Positions 24,248 to 34,871 are shown, counted from the first letter of the stretch. The stretch: 64,000 nt of DNA from Apibacter sp. B3706 (GCF_011082725.1 NZ_CP049715.1:620001-684000); one strand, 5' to 3'. Program-made: numbers and translations. The notes: a model not told the origin generated them from the letters alone.

Positions 24248-26392
24248 ATGCTTAATTTAAAAAAGACCTGGATATTTTTATCGCTATGTTCCATGAGCCT
24301 GTTAGTGTTTTGTTTTAATGCTTCTTCTCATGCCGACAATGAAAGAGAGATAATTAAAAGAGTTAGAGAAACACTACTTTTTACAAGCTATGCGCCTAAA
24401 AATTTAGATGTGTCTTATTCAAGGGATGTTTTTAAAAAATATATGGAAGACTTAGATCCGTTTAAAAGATATTTTCTGGATTCTGATATGGATGAGTTTT
24501 CTGAATACAGAGATAAAATGAGTGATATGTTTATTAATAATGATGTTTCATTTTATCATTTAACTATCGATAGGTTGTATAAAAGAATTGATGAAACGGA
24601 ACAATATGTTAATGATATTTTCAGTCAGCCAATTAGCTTTTCTAATGATGATTATTTTTATTCTGATGATAAAAAAAGAAAATTCCCAAAAAATAAAGAT
24701 CAGGCAAAACAGTATTGGAAATCATACATTAAATATAGAATACTACAGGAAATATTTAATACTCAAAACGTAAAAGATAGCATAAATACTAGTGATTCCA
24801 TAAAAACGGATTCGATCAGTAAAAAAGTTACTAAAAAAATCGAAAAGCCTAAAACAAAAGAAGAAATAGAAGCAGATGCCGTAAAAAAAGTTAAAGAAAA
24901 CTTGTCAGAATACTTTAGACAAATAAAATTAAGAAAAAAATCTGATCTATTTTCCATATTTGTCAATGCATATACGGAAGTTTTTGACATTCACACTACC
25001 TACTTTTCACCTAAAGATAAAGAAAATTTTAACAGCTCTATAAGTGGTAAAATTATAGGAATTGGTGCAACATTACAAGATGTTAAAGGGTATCCTACGA
25101 TCAGGGAACTAGTAATTGGTGGTCCGGCTTGGAAATCTAAAGAAATTGAGGCAGGAGATAAAATAATTAAAGTACAACAAGGTAAAAATGGTAATCCGGT
25201 AAGTGTAGTAGGAATGTTATTAGATGATGCTATCCGATTAATAAGAGGTGAAGAAAAAACTACGGTAGTATTAACTTTAGAGAAAAAGGACGGAAGTACC
25301 AAAACGGTAACTTTGGTAAGAGAAGAAATTGAAATTCAGGAAACCTTTGTTAGAAGCGCGATTATAACGGATGAAAAAGGTAATAAATTCGGTATATTGT
25401 ATTTGCCAGAATTTTATGTGAATCTAGAGAGTAACAGTAAAGGCAGAGATTGTTCCGATGATATCAAAAGAGAAATTAATGAATTAAAAAAGCAAGGAAT
25501 TACCGGTTTGATTATGGACGTAAGAAACAACGGGGGTGGATCATTGTCTGAGGTGGTTGATATAACCGGATTATTTGTAGGAAAGGGGCCCGTAGTTCAA
25601 GTGAAAGATTCCAGCGGAAAAATAAAAGTATTAGACAGCAAAGAAAAAGATATTGTTTGGGATGGGCCTTTAATTCTTATGACCAATGAACTTTCAGCGT
25701 CAGCGTCAGAAATACTGGCTGGAGCCATGCAAGATTATCATAGGGCTGTGGTTGTCGGACCTTCTCAAACATATGGTAAAGGAACGGTACAAACCATCTT
25801 TCCTTTGGATCGATTTGGTATGAAAGACGATAAGTTCGGAGCCTTAAAGGTAACTATTCAAAAATTTTATAGGATAAACGGAAGTTCAACTCAGTTGAAA
25901 GGGGTAAATTCCGATATAGTTATTCCCGGTATTTTTTCCTATTCTGATATCTTTGAAAAGTCTCAAGAATATGCTTTACCGTGGGATCAGATATCTCCAA
26001 CAAATTATTCTACCTGGAAAGGTACACCTAAAATAGATTATGAATATCTTAAAGCAAGAAGTGCAGAAAGATTAAAAGGCAGTACCTATGTTTCGTCTAT
26101 AGAGAAAGCAGGTAAATGGACAAAAGAATTGGAAAAGATTACTAAAATCCCGCTAAAGTATGATAAGTTCATGCAGGAAATGAATAAAAGAAGGGATCAA
26201 AGTAAAGTATATGAAAAGGAAACTAATTTTGATGCAAAAATAAAAGTAGAGGCTCCGGCTTACGAGTTAGTCAAGTTTAAAGAAGATACTGTCCTTAAAG
26301 CAAAACGTGAAGATTGGTACAAAGGAATGAAAAAAGATTTTAACCTTAGAGAATCTGTCAATGTTTTAAATGATATTATTAATAAAAAATAA
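24248..26392 (+). CDS. prc: tail-specific (C-terminal processing) protease, family S41
   Basis: 714 residues from the ATG at 24248, which puts a signal peptide (WIFLSLCSMSLLVFCF) at the very start; the longer frame from 24149 would bury it and includes the promoter. An N-terminal Tsp-specific helical domain (YMEDLDPFKRYFLDSDMDEF) leads to a PDZ domain (IGATLQDVKGYPTIRELVIG), the S41 core with DVRNNGGGSLSEV, the nucleophile serine in NELSASASEILAGAM and the lysine in TYGKGTVQ, and the DUF3340-like C-terminal domain. It degrades or trims periplasmic proteins at their C-termini. Terminator at 26405-26442. Confidence 0.93.
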   Translation: MLNLKKTWIFLSLCSMSLLVFCFNASSHADNEREIIKRVRETLLFTSYAPKNLDVSYSRDVFKKYMEDLDPFKRYFLDSDMDEFSEYRDKMSDMFINNDVSFYHLTIDRLYKRIDETEQYVNDIFSQPISFSNDDYFYSDDKKRKFPKNKDQAKQYWKSYIKYRILQEIFNTQNVKDSINTSDSIKTDSISKKVTKKIEKPKTKEEIEADAVKKVKENLSEYFRQIKLRKKSDLFSIFVNAYTEVFDIHTTYFSPKDKENFNSSISGKIIGIGATLQDVKGYPTIRELVIGGPAWKSKEIEAGDKIIKVQQGKNGNPVSVVGMLLDDAIRLIRGEEKTTVVLTLEKKDGSTKTVTLVREEIEIQETFVRSAIITDEKGNKFGILYLPEFYVNLESNSKGRDCSDDIKREINELKKQGITGLIMDVRNNGGGSLSEVVDITGLFVGKGPVVQVKDSSGKIKVLDSKEKDIVWDGPLILMTNELSASASEILAGAMQDYHRAVVVGPSQTYGKGTVQTIFPLDRFGMKDDKFGALKVTIQKFYRINGSSTQLKGVNSDIVIPGIFSYSDIFEKSQEYALPWDQISPTNYSTWKGTPKIDYEYLKARSAERLKGSTYVSSIEKAGKWTKELEKITKIPLKYDKFMQEMNKRRDQSKVYEKETNFDAKIKVEAPAYELVKFKEDTVLKAKREDWYKGMKKDFNLRESVNVLNDIINKK

Positions 26393-26404
26393 TTGAACAA
26401 TAGC

Positions 26405-26442
26405 AAAAACAATCCATAAAAACTTATGGATTGTTTTTTTTT
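26405..26442 (+). terminator. intrinsic terminator of prc
   Basis: AAAAACAATCCATA pairs with TATGGATTGTTTTT around a 6-base loop, followed by a T-run. Confidence 0.9.
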
Positions 26443-26448
26443 AACCCA

Positions 26449-26479
26449 TTTGAAAATAGAATAAATTTTTTTAGATTTA
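26449..26479 (+). promoter_or_regulatory. probable ppk1-ppx promoter
   Basis: TTTG (26449-26452), 19 bases, then TAGATTTA (26472-26479), one base off TAnnTTTG, 19 bases before the ppk1 ATG. Confidence 0.4.
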
Positions 26480-26498
26480 ATTATAATAAATTTTAGTC

Positions 26499-28556
26499 AT
26501 GGATAGATCTAATTTTCGATATATCAATAGGGAAATAAGTTGGCTTAAATTCAACTCTCGAGTACTTCAAGAGGCAATGGATAAGAAAAATCCTTTATTA
26601 GAAAGACTTCGTTTTTTAGGAATATATTCTAACAATTTAGATGAATTTTATAAAGTTAGGTATGCTTATATAGCTCGAATGGTTCAATTCAACAGAAAAT
26701 ATAATAATATTGTTGAGAGTCAAGAAGATGTAAATTTATTGGAAGAGATTAATATGACAGTTGCTCATCAGCAAGAAAAATATGATAAATTGTATGAACA
26801 AATAATTAAAGAGCTGGCTAAAGAAAAAACTTTATTAGTTGATGATAAGACCTTACCCGAGAGCTTGAAACCTTTCGTTCAAGATTTTTTTGAAAATAAA
26901 TTAAGTCATAATTTAACTATATTATATTGGAAAGAGGGAGATAAAACAATCAACCTTAGAGATAATGTTTTTTATTTAATAGTAACCATGACTAAAAAAA
27001 ATGGAAATCAACAATATGCACTTATTGAAGTTCCTTCGGACAGATTTTCGCGTTTTTTAGTCTTACCTGATATTAATGATAAACATTATGTAATATTTCT
27101 TGAAGATATTATTAGATATCATTTAAAAGATATCTTTCAATTTTTTAAATTCGAGACCATCGAGGGTAAATCCATAAAATTAACAAAAGATGCAGATCTG
27201 TCCATTGATAACGATGTGCAAGTCAGTTATGTAGATAGTATAGCAGTGGCCTTAAAAGAAAGATTAAAAGGATTACCGGTCCGCTTAGTATACGATAAAA
27301 CTATTGATCCTAAAACGCTCAGGTTTTTAAAGAAAATGTTTGATCTTGATGAATACGATAGTTTAGCACCCGGAGGAAAATATCATAATAAAAAAGATTT
27401 TATGAAATTTCCTACCTTAGGACGACAAGATCTGGAATATAAAAAAATAGAACCTGTTATACCTAAAATTTTAAAAGGAGAAAAAAACTATTTTAAGGCT
27501 TTTGCCAAAGAAGATACTTTACTTTATGCTCCGTATTATGATTATTCTGTTTTTTTGAAATTTTTAAGAGGAGCGGCTATCGATCCAAAAGTAAAAAAAA
27601 TAAAAATAACCATATACAGGGTTGCCAGTGACTCTCAAGTTCTAAGTGCCATACTCAATGCTGCAAGGAATGGAAAAGAGGTAACGGCAGTTTTAGAATT
27701 AAGGGCAAGATTTGATGAAGCTCATAATATAAAATGGTCGAAGCAATTACAAGATGAAGGAGTCAAGGTAATTTTTGGAGTTCCCGGATTAAAAGTCCAT
27801 TCAAAAATTGGAATTGTAGAAAGAGAACCTCAACGAGGTGCAGCAACTAAATATGCATTTATTTCAACAGGAAATTTTCATGAAGGTACCGCACGATTGT
27901 ATACGGATTTCACTCTTTTCACAGCTAATGAAGCAATAGTAAAACAAGTGGACCAAGTTTTTGATTTTTTTAATGCCAATTATTTGGTAAAACATTATAA
28001 AGATATTGCAGTAAGCCCTTGGGGAATACGTCGAAAAATTATACAAGGTATTGAACGGGAAATAAACAATAAAAAAAACGGATTACCCGCGCAAATTAAT
28101 ATTAAAGTTAATAGTGTATGTGATAAAGAAATTATTGATTATTTATATGAAGCCAGTAAAATGGGAGTGGAAGTTCGAATGGTCGTACGGGGCATTTGTT
28201 CTATAATCCCTCAAGTTCCCGGTTTAAGTGATCATATAAAAATAATTAGTGTTGTGGATAAATTTTTAGAACATCCGCGAGTGTATTGGTTTAAGAATGG
28301 AGGTGATGACCTCATTTATATTTCATCGGCGGATATTATGGCAAGAAATCTTGATCATAGAGTAGAAGTTGCATGTCCTATTATTAGTACAAAAAATAAA
28401 CAGGAGATTATGAAAATTTTCGAACTGGGTTTTAACGATAATGTCAAAGGACGTTTAATACAAGAAGGATTTGAGGAACCCTACCAAAAAAACAGAAAAA
28501 AGAAAAATCGTTCTCAAGAAACTATATATCAATATATTAAAGAGTTAAATAAATGA
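26499..28556 (+). CDS. ppk1: polyphosphate kinase 1
   Basis: 685 residues in the usual four-domain layout: NREISWLKFNSRVLQEAMD at the N-terminus, FLGIYSNNLDEFYKVRYAYI, a middle CHAD-like helical part, then the two phospholipase-D-like domains with LKVHSKIGIVEREP (catalytic His) and STGNFHEGTARLYTDFTLFT, and SSADIMARNLDHRVEVACPI near the end. It makes polyphosphate from ATP reversibly, at the membrane face. Its last bases overlap the ppx start (ATGA), so kinase and phosphatase are made from one message. Confidence 0.95.
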   Translation: MDRSNFRYINREISWLKFNSRVLQEAMDKKNPLLERLRFLGIYSNNLDEFYKVRYAYIARMVQFNRKYNNIVESQEDVNLLEEINMTVAHQQEKYDKLYEQIIKELAKEKTLLVDDKTLPESLKPFVQDFFENKLSHNLTILYWKEGDKTINLRDNVFYLIVTMTKKNGNQQYALIEVPSDRFSRFLVLPDINDKHYVIFLEDIIRYHLKDIFQFFKFETIEGKSIKLTKDADLSIDNDVQVSYVDSIAVALKERLKGLPVRLVYDKTIDPKTLRFLKKMFDLDEYDSLAPGGKYHNKKDFMKFPTLGRQDLEYKKIEPVIPKILKGEKNYFKAFAKEDTLLYAPYYDYSVFLKFLRGAAIDPKVKKIKITIYRVASDSQVLSAILNAARNGKEVTAVLELRARFDEAHNIKWSKQLQDEGVKVIFGVPGLKVHSKIGIVEREPQRGAATKYAFISTGNFHEGTARLYTDFTLFTANEAIVKQVDQVFDFFNANYLVKHYKDIAVSPWGIRRKIIQGIEREINNKKNGLPAQINIKVNSVCDKEIIDYLYEASKMGVEVRMVVRGICSIIPQVPGLSDHIKIISVVDKFLEHPRVYWFKNGGDDLIYISSADIMARNLDHRVEVACPIISTKNKQEIMKIFELGFNDNVKGRLIQEGFEEPYQKNRKKKNRSQETIYQYIKELNK

Positions 28557-29440
28557 TGAATATTTTAACCTATGCTGCTATAGATATTGGTTCTAATGCA
28601 GTACGACTACTAATAAATACCATTTATGAAACTAAAGAAACTGTAACATTTAATAAGACCAGTTTAGTTCGTGTTCCTATAAGATTGGGACAGGATGTTT
28701 TTACAGATAAGAAAATATCTAAAAAAACTATGGTGCGGTTAAATGATGCAATGACAGCTTATAGCTTATTGATGAAAGTTTATAATGTGGATGAGTATAG
28801 AGCATTTGCAACCTCTGCTATGCGAGAAGCATCAAATTCCAAAGATGTTATCAATTATATAAAAGACAAAAGTGGAATTAAAATAGATATCATCTCCGGA
28901 GAAGAAGAAGCAAAGATCATTTTTAGTTCGGAACTTAAAAATTTTTTGTATTCCGATAATTATTATTTATTCGTAGATGTTGGAGGGGGCAGTACGGAAA
29001 TATCCCTATTAAATAAAGGTAAAGTTCTTCATAGTCAATCTTTTCCTATAGGAACCGTTAGATTATTAGATAAAAAGGTGGATGAAAATTATCTAACAAA
29101 TGTTGTTAAACCCTGGGTGACTAAAATAACAAAAGGGAAATCCGTAGATGTAATAGGATCAGGAGGAAATATAAATTTTGTATTTAAAAATTCAGGAAAA
29201 AAAGAAGGTAAATTTCTTTCGGCTTCTTATATACATCATCAGTACGAACTATATAAAGGCATTTCTTATGAGGAAAGAATTGAAAAATTTAATATGAAAC
29301 CGGATAGGGCTGATGTAATTGTTCCGGCATTATTAATATATAATTCGATCATGAAATTTGCACATTCCACACGAATTCATGTTCCAAAAATCGGTGCTGC
29401 TGATGGAATGATTAATTTAATGTATAAAAATAATCGTTGA
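28553..29440 (+). CDS. ppx: exopolyphosphatase / Ppx-GppA phosphatase
   Basis: 295 residues of the sugar-kinase/Hsp70/actin-like fold: YAAIDIGSNAVRLLI (phosphate 1), FATSAMREASNS, IDIISGEEEAKIIF, LFVDVGGGSTEISLL and VIGSGGNINF. It releases phosphate from polyphosphate ends or hydrolyses pppGpp; the short single-module form without the C-terminal HD-like domain is common in Bacteroidota. It overlaps ppk1 by 4 bases. Having both synthesis and breakdown in one operon suggests tight control of polyphosphate level. Confidence 0.9.
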   Translation: MMNILTYAAIDIGSNAVRLLINTIYETKETVTFNKTSLVRVPIRLGQDVFTDKKISKKTMVRLNDAMTAYSLLMKVYNVDEYRAFATSAMREASNSKDVINYIKDKSGIKIDIISGEEEAKIIFSSELKNFLYSDNYYLFVDVGGGSTEISLLNKGKVLHSQSFPIGTVRLLDKKVDENYLTNVVKPWVTKITKGKSVDVIGSGGNINFVFKNSGKKEGKFLSASYIHHQYELYKGISYEERIEKFNMKPDRADVIVPALLIYNSIMKFAHSTRIHVPKIGAADGMINLMYKNNR

Positions 29441-29928
29441 AATTTAAAATAAATTATATTAAGTTCAATATTTGTATAATATTTATACTAATATTATTTT
29501 AAAAAAAATAATTTCTTTATAAATCATAAATAAATATATAATTCATTAATTTTTTTATATTAATAATATATATACTGTAATTTTTGCTATAATTTGTAAA
29601 TTAATTTACTATTTACTGTAATTATTTTTATATAAATTAAATTTTTATTGTTAAAATGATTTAATTTAAGTTGTGAAAAAAAATAAAATGAATTATTTAA
29701 AGCCGTTAATATTTTGAAAATATGATTAAAATAGTTTAATTTTGTAAATTAAAATAAAATTTTAAAATTAAATAGTGAACAACCTATAAGATGATCTTTT
29801 ATATACTTTTAAGAGATTGAATAATGAAATTATTAAATAAAGATTATGATTAGGTGATTTAAATATTTTGAAATAAAGACTTTTTAATTTTTAATAAATT
29901 TTGAAGTTTAAAACTAATAAATAAACTA
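29441..29928. other. 488-bp AT-rich gap with the EPS-cluster promoter and long leader
   Basis: No coding region is visible. The first about 270 bases are almost only A and T, with two related segments containing TACTGTAATT (near 29574 and 29614). The promoter is at 29713-29744, leaving a leader of about 180 bases before the export gene. The leader has a short stem candidate, ATAAGA-TGA-TCTT with TTAT, near 29788-29804. Confidence 0.5.
29713..29744 (+). promoter_or_regulatory. promoter of the exopolysaccharide cluster
   Basis: TTTG (29713-29716), 20-base spacer, TAATTTTG (29737-29744): an exact match to TTTG-N17-23-TAnnTTTG. Predicted start near 29749, giving an untranslated leader of roughly 180 bases. 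Confidence 0.6.
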
Positions 29929-30714
29929 ATGAAAAAAACTAGATCTTATATTATTCCTTTAGTTATTATGATTATAATTTTTAGTTTAATGTCTTGTGCA
30001 TCTAAAAAAAAACTATATTATTTTCAAGGAAGTGAAACCACGTTAAATGAAGTATATAAATATACGCCAACCTTAAAACCAGATGATTTACTTGTAATAA
30101 CAATTTCAGCATTAGATTTAGAATCAACACTTCCATTTAATCAACAAAATCCATACAACTCTACTACATCCAGCTCTGAAAATATGACCTCTACTAATCC
30201 GAGATTGAAAACCTATTTGATTGATGAAAACGGTGAAATAGATTTTCCGGTTTTAGGAAAATTAAAATTAGGAGGCTTAACCCGATCTCAGGCTATGGAT
30301 TTTATGAGAGAAAAACTAAGAGTTTATATAAAAGAACCTTCTGTCAATATTCATATTTCTAATTTTAGAATTACAGTATTAGGTGAGGTATCAAAACCGG
30401 GAACCTATACACTGTCTAATGAAAAAATTACCATTTTAGAAGCCTTAGGTTTAGCAGGCGATTTAACTATTTATGGAAAAAGAAAAGATATAATAGTGAT
30501 TCGAGATAAGGATGGAAATAAAACTTTCACGCACGTTGATTTAACAACCAATGAAATTTTTAGATCTCCGGTATATTATCTATCTCAAAATGATGTGATT
30601 TATGTTCATCCGAATGGAGCAAAAACTAACTCCTCTGCATATAGTGCTACAAATTCTGTCTTTATATCTTTGGCAGGTATTATATTATCTGTGATTTCAA
30701 TTATTACTCGTTAA
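29929..30714 (+). CDS. polysaccharide export outer-membrane lipoprotein (Wza-like)
   Basis: 261 residues. The N-terminal helix ends in a lipobox (FSLMSCAS, Cys as lipidation site). A Poly_export domain (LKPDDLLVITISALDLESTL; VLGKLKLGGLTRSQAMDFMR) and an SLBB domain (ITVLGEVSKPGTYTLSNEKI; DVIYVHPN) follow, then a C-terminal hydrophobic helix (VFISLAGIILSVISII) that is unusual in enterobacterial Wza but common in Bacteroidota. It forms the outer-membrane exit for capsule or exopolysaccharide. First gene of the EPS cluster; the autokinase gene starts 12 bases later. Confidence 0.9.
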   Translation: MKKTRSYIIPLVIMIIIFSLMSCASKKKLYYFQGSETTLNEVYKYTPTLKPDDLLVITISALDLESTLPFNQQNPYNSTTSSSENMTSTNPRLKTYLIDENGEIDFPVLGKLKLGGLTRSQAMDFMREKLRVYIKEPSVNIHISNFRITVLGEVSKPGTYTLSNEKITILEALGLAGDLTIYGKRKDIIVIRDKDGNKTFTHVDLTTNEIFRSPVYYLSQNDVIYVHPNGAKTNSSAYSATNSVFISLAGIILSVISIITR

Positions 30715-30726
30715 ATAATTAATATA

Positions 30727-33123
30727 ATGAAAAAAAATCAGAAAAATTTATATTTAGAAAATGATGAGGATTTAGATATAAAAGAGTTAACCTATCGTTA
30801 TTTAAAATACTGGAAATGGATTGTTTTATCGATTATATTAGCTATTATATTAGGTAAAGTATATTTAAATTTTACTCCAAAAAAATATTTATCTGAATCT
30901 AAAATTTTAATAAATGTTGGAAGTCATGATAATTTTACTTTATCAGGATTATCTGAAATATCTGATTTATCAGAATTATCAAAAAGTAATATAAATGATT
31001 GGATTGAAATGTTAAAATCTCGTCGTTTATTGTCAAAAGTAATTGATAAATTAGATCTTAATGTACAATATTATGAGAATAATAGATTTATATCAAAACA
31101 AATATATAAGAAGGATGCTAACATTTATATAAAGTTCGTTGATGAAAAATCAAAATATTTAATAGATAAATCAGTAAATCTTGAAGTAAATATTTTTGAT
31201 AATAAAAAATTTATTTGTAAAGATGTTGATACTGACATCGAATTTGAAGGAAATTTTGGACAACCTGTTAAATTTCCTTTTGGTAATATCATATTTTATC
31301 GCAATTTATTGTCATCCAATGATGATAAAACGATTATATCCATTAGGCCGATTATAGATGTTACATTAGAATATATTAATTCATTGGAAGTAGAAAATAT
31401 TTCCAAAAATGGTAATATTATTAATTTGGGAATGCAAAGTATTTTGCCTGAAAATGCTAATAATATAATTGATCTATTAGTTTTACAACTTCAAGAAGAT
31501 ATAAAAGATGATAAAAATAAGATAGGACAAAATACTGTATCATTTATTAATGATAGATTATCATTAATATCAAAAGATCTAGGTATTACAGATGATAATA
31601 TGGAAAAGTATAAATCTGGTAAAAGAATTTTTAATGTAGAGACCGAAGGAATAAAAGATGTTCAAGAATCTTCGAGAATAGAAGAACAAATAAAACAGTT
31701 TTCAATACAATTAAGTTTGATTGATTATATGGAAAAATTTATTTCAAATAATAATAGTTCTTTATTACCATCAAATATTGGACTTACTGATGCATCTCTT
31801 ATTTCCTCTACACAAGAATTTAATAAATTAATATTAGAAAGGGATAATTTGTTAAAAAGTTCAACACCGGAAAATCCTATAGTTAAAAATTTAGATCTAC
31901 AAATTCGTGATTATAATAATAATTTAAGAAATAGTTTAAAAAATTATAAAAATACTACAAGCATAGCCATTAAGAACTTGCAAAAGCAAATGGGACATGT
32001 TTCAAATAAAATCACAGAATTGCCTTCTAAAGAAAGGGGTTTTAGAGATATTTTTCGAAAGCAGCAAACTATTGAGGCATTATATCTATTATTACTTAAA
32101 AAACGTGAAGAAACGGAGATTGCAACGGCATCCACACCCAATGTAGTGAAAGTAGTAGATAAAGCTTTTTATTATAATGATCCAATTTATCCTAAGTCGT
32201 CAATTATTTTATTACTATCTTCAATTATAGGTTTTATAATTCCTGTGGGAATTTTATATATCTGCTTCTTTTTTGATGATAAAGTAAAATCTAAAAAAGA
32301 TATTGAAAAAGTTATTTCAAATATTCCATTTATAGGATATGTTCCTAAAGCAGAATCTAATGTAGTTGATATTCAAAGCATAAATTCATCTTCTGCAGAG
32401 GCTTTTAGGATATTGCGTACAAATATTAATTTTTTACTTCCTGAAATACAGTTTCAATCGAAATGTATTTACATTACATCTACTATTAGTGGAGAAGGTA
32501 AAACCTTTACTGCTATAAATTTGGCATATACATTAGCGTTAACTAACAAAAAAGTGTTATTGATAGAAGCTGATATTCGTAAACCTAAAGTCAGAGAAAA
32601 TTTAGGTATTAAAGAAAAATTGGAAGGTATTACTGATTTCTTGTCGGAAAATATCACTATCGATGATTTATACAGTAAAATTACCTCAATTTCTTATAAT
32701 AATGAATCCACAACTACTACAAAAATAGACATACTTCCTTCCGGTAAAATATCACCAAATCCTTCAGAATTATTGATGAATGGAAAATTTTCTGAAATAA
32801 TTGATTTTGGTCGTTTACATTATGATTATATTATTGTTGATACAGCTCCGGTAGGGGTGGTAACGGATACCTTATTGATAAATAATCAGGCTGATCTATT
32901 GTTATATCTTATAAGGGTTAATTATTTGCAAAAGAATATGTTGGATATTTTAGTGCAATTGCAAAAAGAAGGTAAATTAAATCTTCATAAAACAGCTATT
33001 TTAATTAACACTGTAGATTCAAAAGAAGGTTATGGTTATGGACAAAATTATAAATACGGTTATAGTGATTCCAAAAAATCTTGGTTTAAAAAATTTTTTA
33101 AAAACTATATATCACAATCTTAA
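30727..33123 (+). CDS. polysaccharide co-polymerase / BY-type tyrosine autokinase (Wzc-like)
   Basis: 798 residues. An N-terminal Wzz domain (LTYRYLKYWKWIVLSIILAI), a long coiled periplasmic part, the second helix (SIILLLSSIIGFIIPVGILY) and a cytoplasmic kinase with Walker A TSTISGEGKTFTAINLAYTL, Walker A' LLIEADIRKPK and Walker B YIIVDTAPVG. The C-terminus has a Tyr-rich cluster (GYGYGQNYKYGYSDS) that is autophosphorylated in this class. It couples polymer length and export to phosphorylation, with the Wza-like lipoprotein as partner. No dedicated cognate phosphatase gene is in the cluster. Confidence 0.93.
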   Translation: MKKNQKNLYLENDEDLDIKELTYRYLKYWKWIVLSIILAIILGKVYLNFTPKKYLSESKILINVGSHDNFTLSGLSEISDLSELSKSNINDWIEMLKSRRLLSKVIDKLDLNVQYYENNRFISKQIYKKDANIYIKFVDEKSKYLIDKSVNLEVNIFDNKKFICKDVDTDIEFEGNFGQPVKFPFGNIIFYRNLLSSNDDKTIISIRPIIDVTLEYINSLEVENISKNGNIINLGMQSILPENANNIIDLLVLQLQEDIKDDKNKIGQNTVSFINDRLSLISKDLGITDDNMEKYKSGKRIFNVETEGIKDVQESSRIEEQIKQFSIQLSLIDYMEKFISNNNSSLLPSNIGLTDASLISSTQEFNKLILERDNLLKSSTPENPIVKNLDLQIRDYNNNLRNSLKNYKNTTSIAIKNLQKQMGHVSNKITELPSKERGFRDIFRKQQTIEALYLLLLKKREETEIATASTPNVVKVVDKAFYYNDPIYPKSSIILLLSSIIGFIIPVGILYICFFFDDKVKSKKDIEKVISNIPFIGYVPKAESNVVDIQSINSSSAEAFRILRTNINFLLPEIQFQSKCIYITSTISGEGKTFTAINLAYTLALTNKKVLLIEADIRKPKVRENLGIKEKLEGITDFLSENITIDDLYSKITSISYNNESTTTTKIDILPSGKISPNPSELLMNGKFSEIIDFGRLHYDYIIVDTAPVGVVTDTLLINNQADLLLYLIRVNYLQKNMLDILVQLQKEGKLNLHKTAILINTVDSKEGYGYGQNYKYGYSDSKKSWFKKFFKNYISQS

Positions 33124-33215
33124 ATTATTAATATCAAAAAGATAAATGTATGTAATTTATTTAAAATCATTTCATAAAACTTAAACTACAGCTAAAATTA
33201 ACTAACTACTTATTT

Positions 33216-34730
33216 ATGTCTAATAATAAACGTATATTAAAAAATACGCTTTTTCTCTACATCCGGATGATATTCACTATGGGAGTGAACTTATATTCTT
33301 CTCGTATAATCTTAGATACATTGGGTATTGAGGATTATGGGATATATAATATTGTAGCAGGAGTAATTGTAATGTTTGGTTTTTTGAATGCATCCATGAG
33401 TGGTGCAACGTCAAGATTTATAACCTTTGAACTTGGGAAAGGTAATAGGGATAGTTTATTAAAAACTTTTACTGCCTCTTTAACTGTACATATTATTATA
33501 GCAGGAATCATATTTATTTTAGGGGAAACTTTTGGTTTATGGTGGATGAATAATAAATTAGTTATTAGTCCAACTAAACTATATGCTGCACAATGTGTAT
33601 ATCAATTTTCAATTATAACCACTATAATTAGTATTGTTCAAGTACCATATAATGCAATGATTATAGCCTATGAAAAAATGAATATATACGCATTTATAGA
33701 AACTTTTAATAGTTTATTGAAGCTTATAATTATTCTATTATTAAATATTATTAACTATGATAAATTAATTTTATATGCTTTCTTAGTAATGTGCGTATCA
33801 GCTATCATTACTGTAATCTATAGAATATATTGTATAAATATTATAGGCCCATTTAAATTTAGATTTAAATGGCACAAGGAAGTTATTTTACCCATGTTAA
33901 ATTTTTCCTCCTGGGATTTATATGGAAATATGAGTGTAATTGTAAAAACACAAGGTGTAAATATGCTTTTTAATTTATTTTTTGGGGTATTAGTTAATGC
34001 TGCTTATGGAATAGCTAATCAAGTTCAAGGTGCCATAAATAGTTTTTCCGGCAGCTTTTTGTCGGCGGTGCGTCCGCAAGTTGTAAAATATTATGCTTCT
34101 GAAGATTTAGAAAAAATGAAAAATTTAATGAATAATTCATCAAAATTTGCTTTTATTTTAATGTATATTTTAGAACTTCCTTTTATATTAGAATGTAATT
34201 TTATTCTAAATCTTTGGTTGAAAAAGGTTCCTAATTATGCCCTAATTTTTACTCAATTAAATTTAATACCAAGTTTAATATACACTTTATGTTCGCCTAT
34301 GGTTTTTGCCATTCATGCAACAGGAAAAATAAAAAGTTTAAGTTTTATTACTGGAACTATTTATTTATTAGTCATTCCCTTTTCGTATCTTTTTTTTAAA
34401 TTGGGATATTCGCCTATAATTTCGTATATAATAAATATCATTTTAATGATGTTTATTTACTTTGCAGTAACCATAATTTTGCAACAGTTATTACCTCAAC
34501 TTTCTTATGGTATTATATCTTTAAAAAATGCAATTTTATCTTTGATTATGGTTGTAATTTCTTCAATAATTCTAAATTACTTTCACAACTGTTTTCCGGA
34601 AGGATGGATTCGATTAATTTCAACCTGTTTATTATCAGTACTAATAATCCCTTTATTGAGTTATTTTGTATTATTTGATAAGAATATAAGAAAAAAAATA
34701 ATAAAATTAATTATAAATAAAATTTTTTAA
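33216..34730 (+). CDS. polysaccharide flippase (Wzx-like, MOP superfamily)
   Basis: 504 residues with about 14 hydrophobic helices. The N-terminus (NTLFLYIRMIFTMGVNLYSS, RIILDTLGIEDYGIYNIVAG) is typical of the polysaccharide-transport branch of the MOP superfamily. It would flip lipid-linked repeat units across the inner membrane for assembly. It follows the autokinase by 92 bases. Confidence 0.85.
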   Translation: MSNNKRILKNTLFLYIRMIFTMGVNLYSSRIILDTLGIEDYGIYNIVAGVIVMFGFLNASMSGATSRFITFELGKGNRDSLLKTFTASLTVHIIIAGIIFILGETFGLWWMNNKLVISPTKLYAAQCVYQFSIITTIISIVQVPYNAMIIAYEKMNIYAFIETFNSLLKLIIILLLNIINYDKLILYAFLVMCVSAIITVIYRIYCINIIGPFKFRFKWHKEVILPMLNFSSWDLYGNMSVIVKTQGVNMLFNLFFGVLVNAAYGIANQVQGAINSFSGSFLSAVRPQVVKYYASEDLEKMKNLMNNSSKFAFILMYILELPFILECNFILNLWLKKVPNYALIFTQLNLIPSLIYTLCSPMVFAIHATGKIKSLSFITGTIYLLVIPFSYLFFKLGYSPIISYIINIILMMFIYFAVTIILQQLLPQLSYGIISLKNAILSLIMVVISSIILNYFHNCFPEGWIRLISTCLLSVLIIPLLSYFVLFDKNIRKKIIKLIINKIF

Positions 34731-34871
34731 ATGAGAATGAAACTGTTGTTTATTTATCTATAAGTATATTTAAAACTGTAAATCATCTTTAATAACTCAA
34801 AAATTAATTATATAAATAACATTTAATTTTAAATTATGGACTTTTATTTAATGTTTAAATAAAAAATTTAC

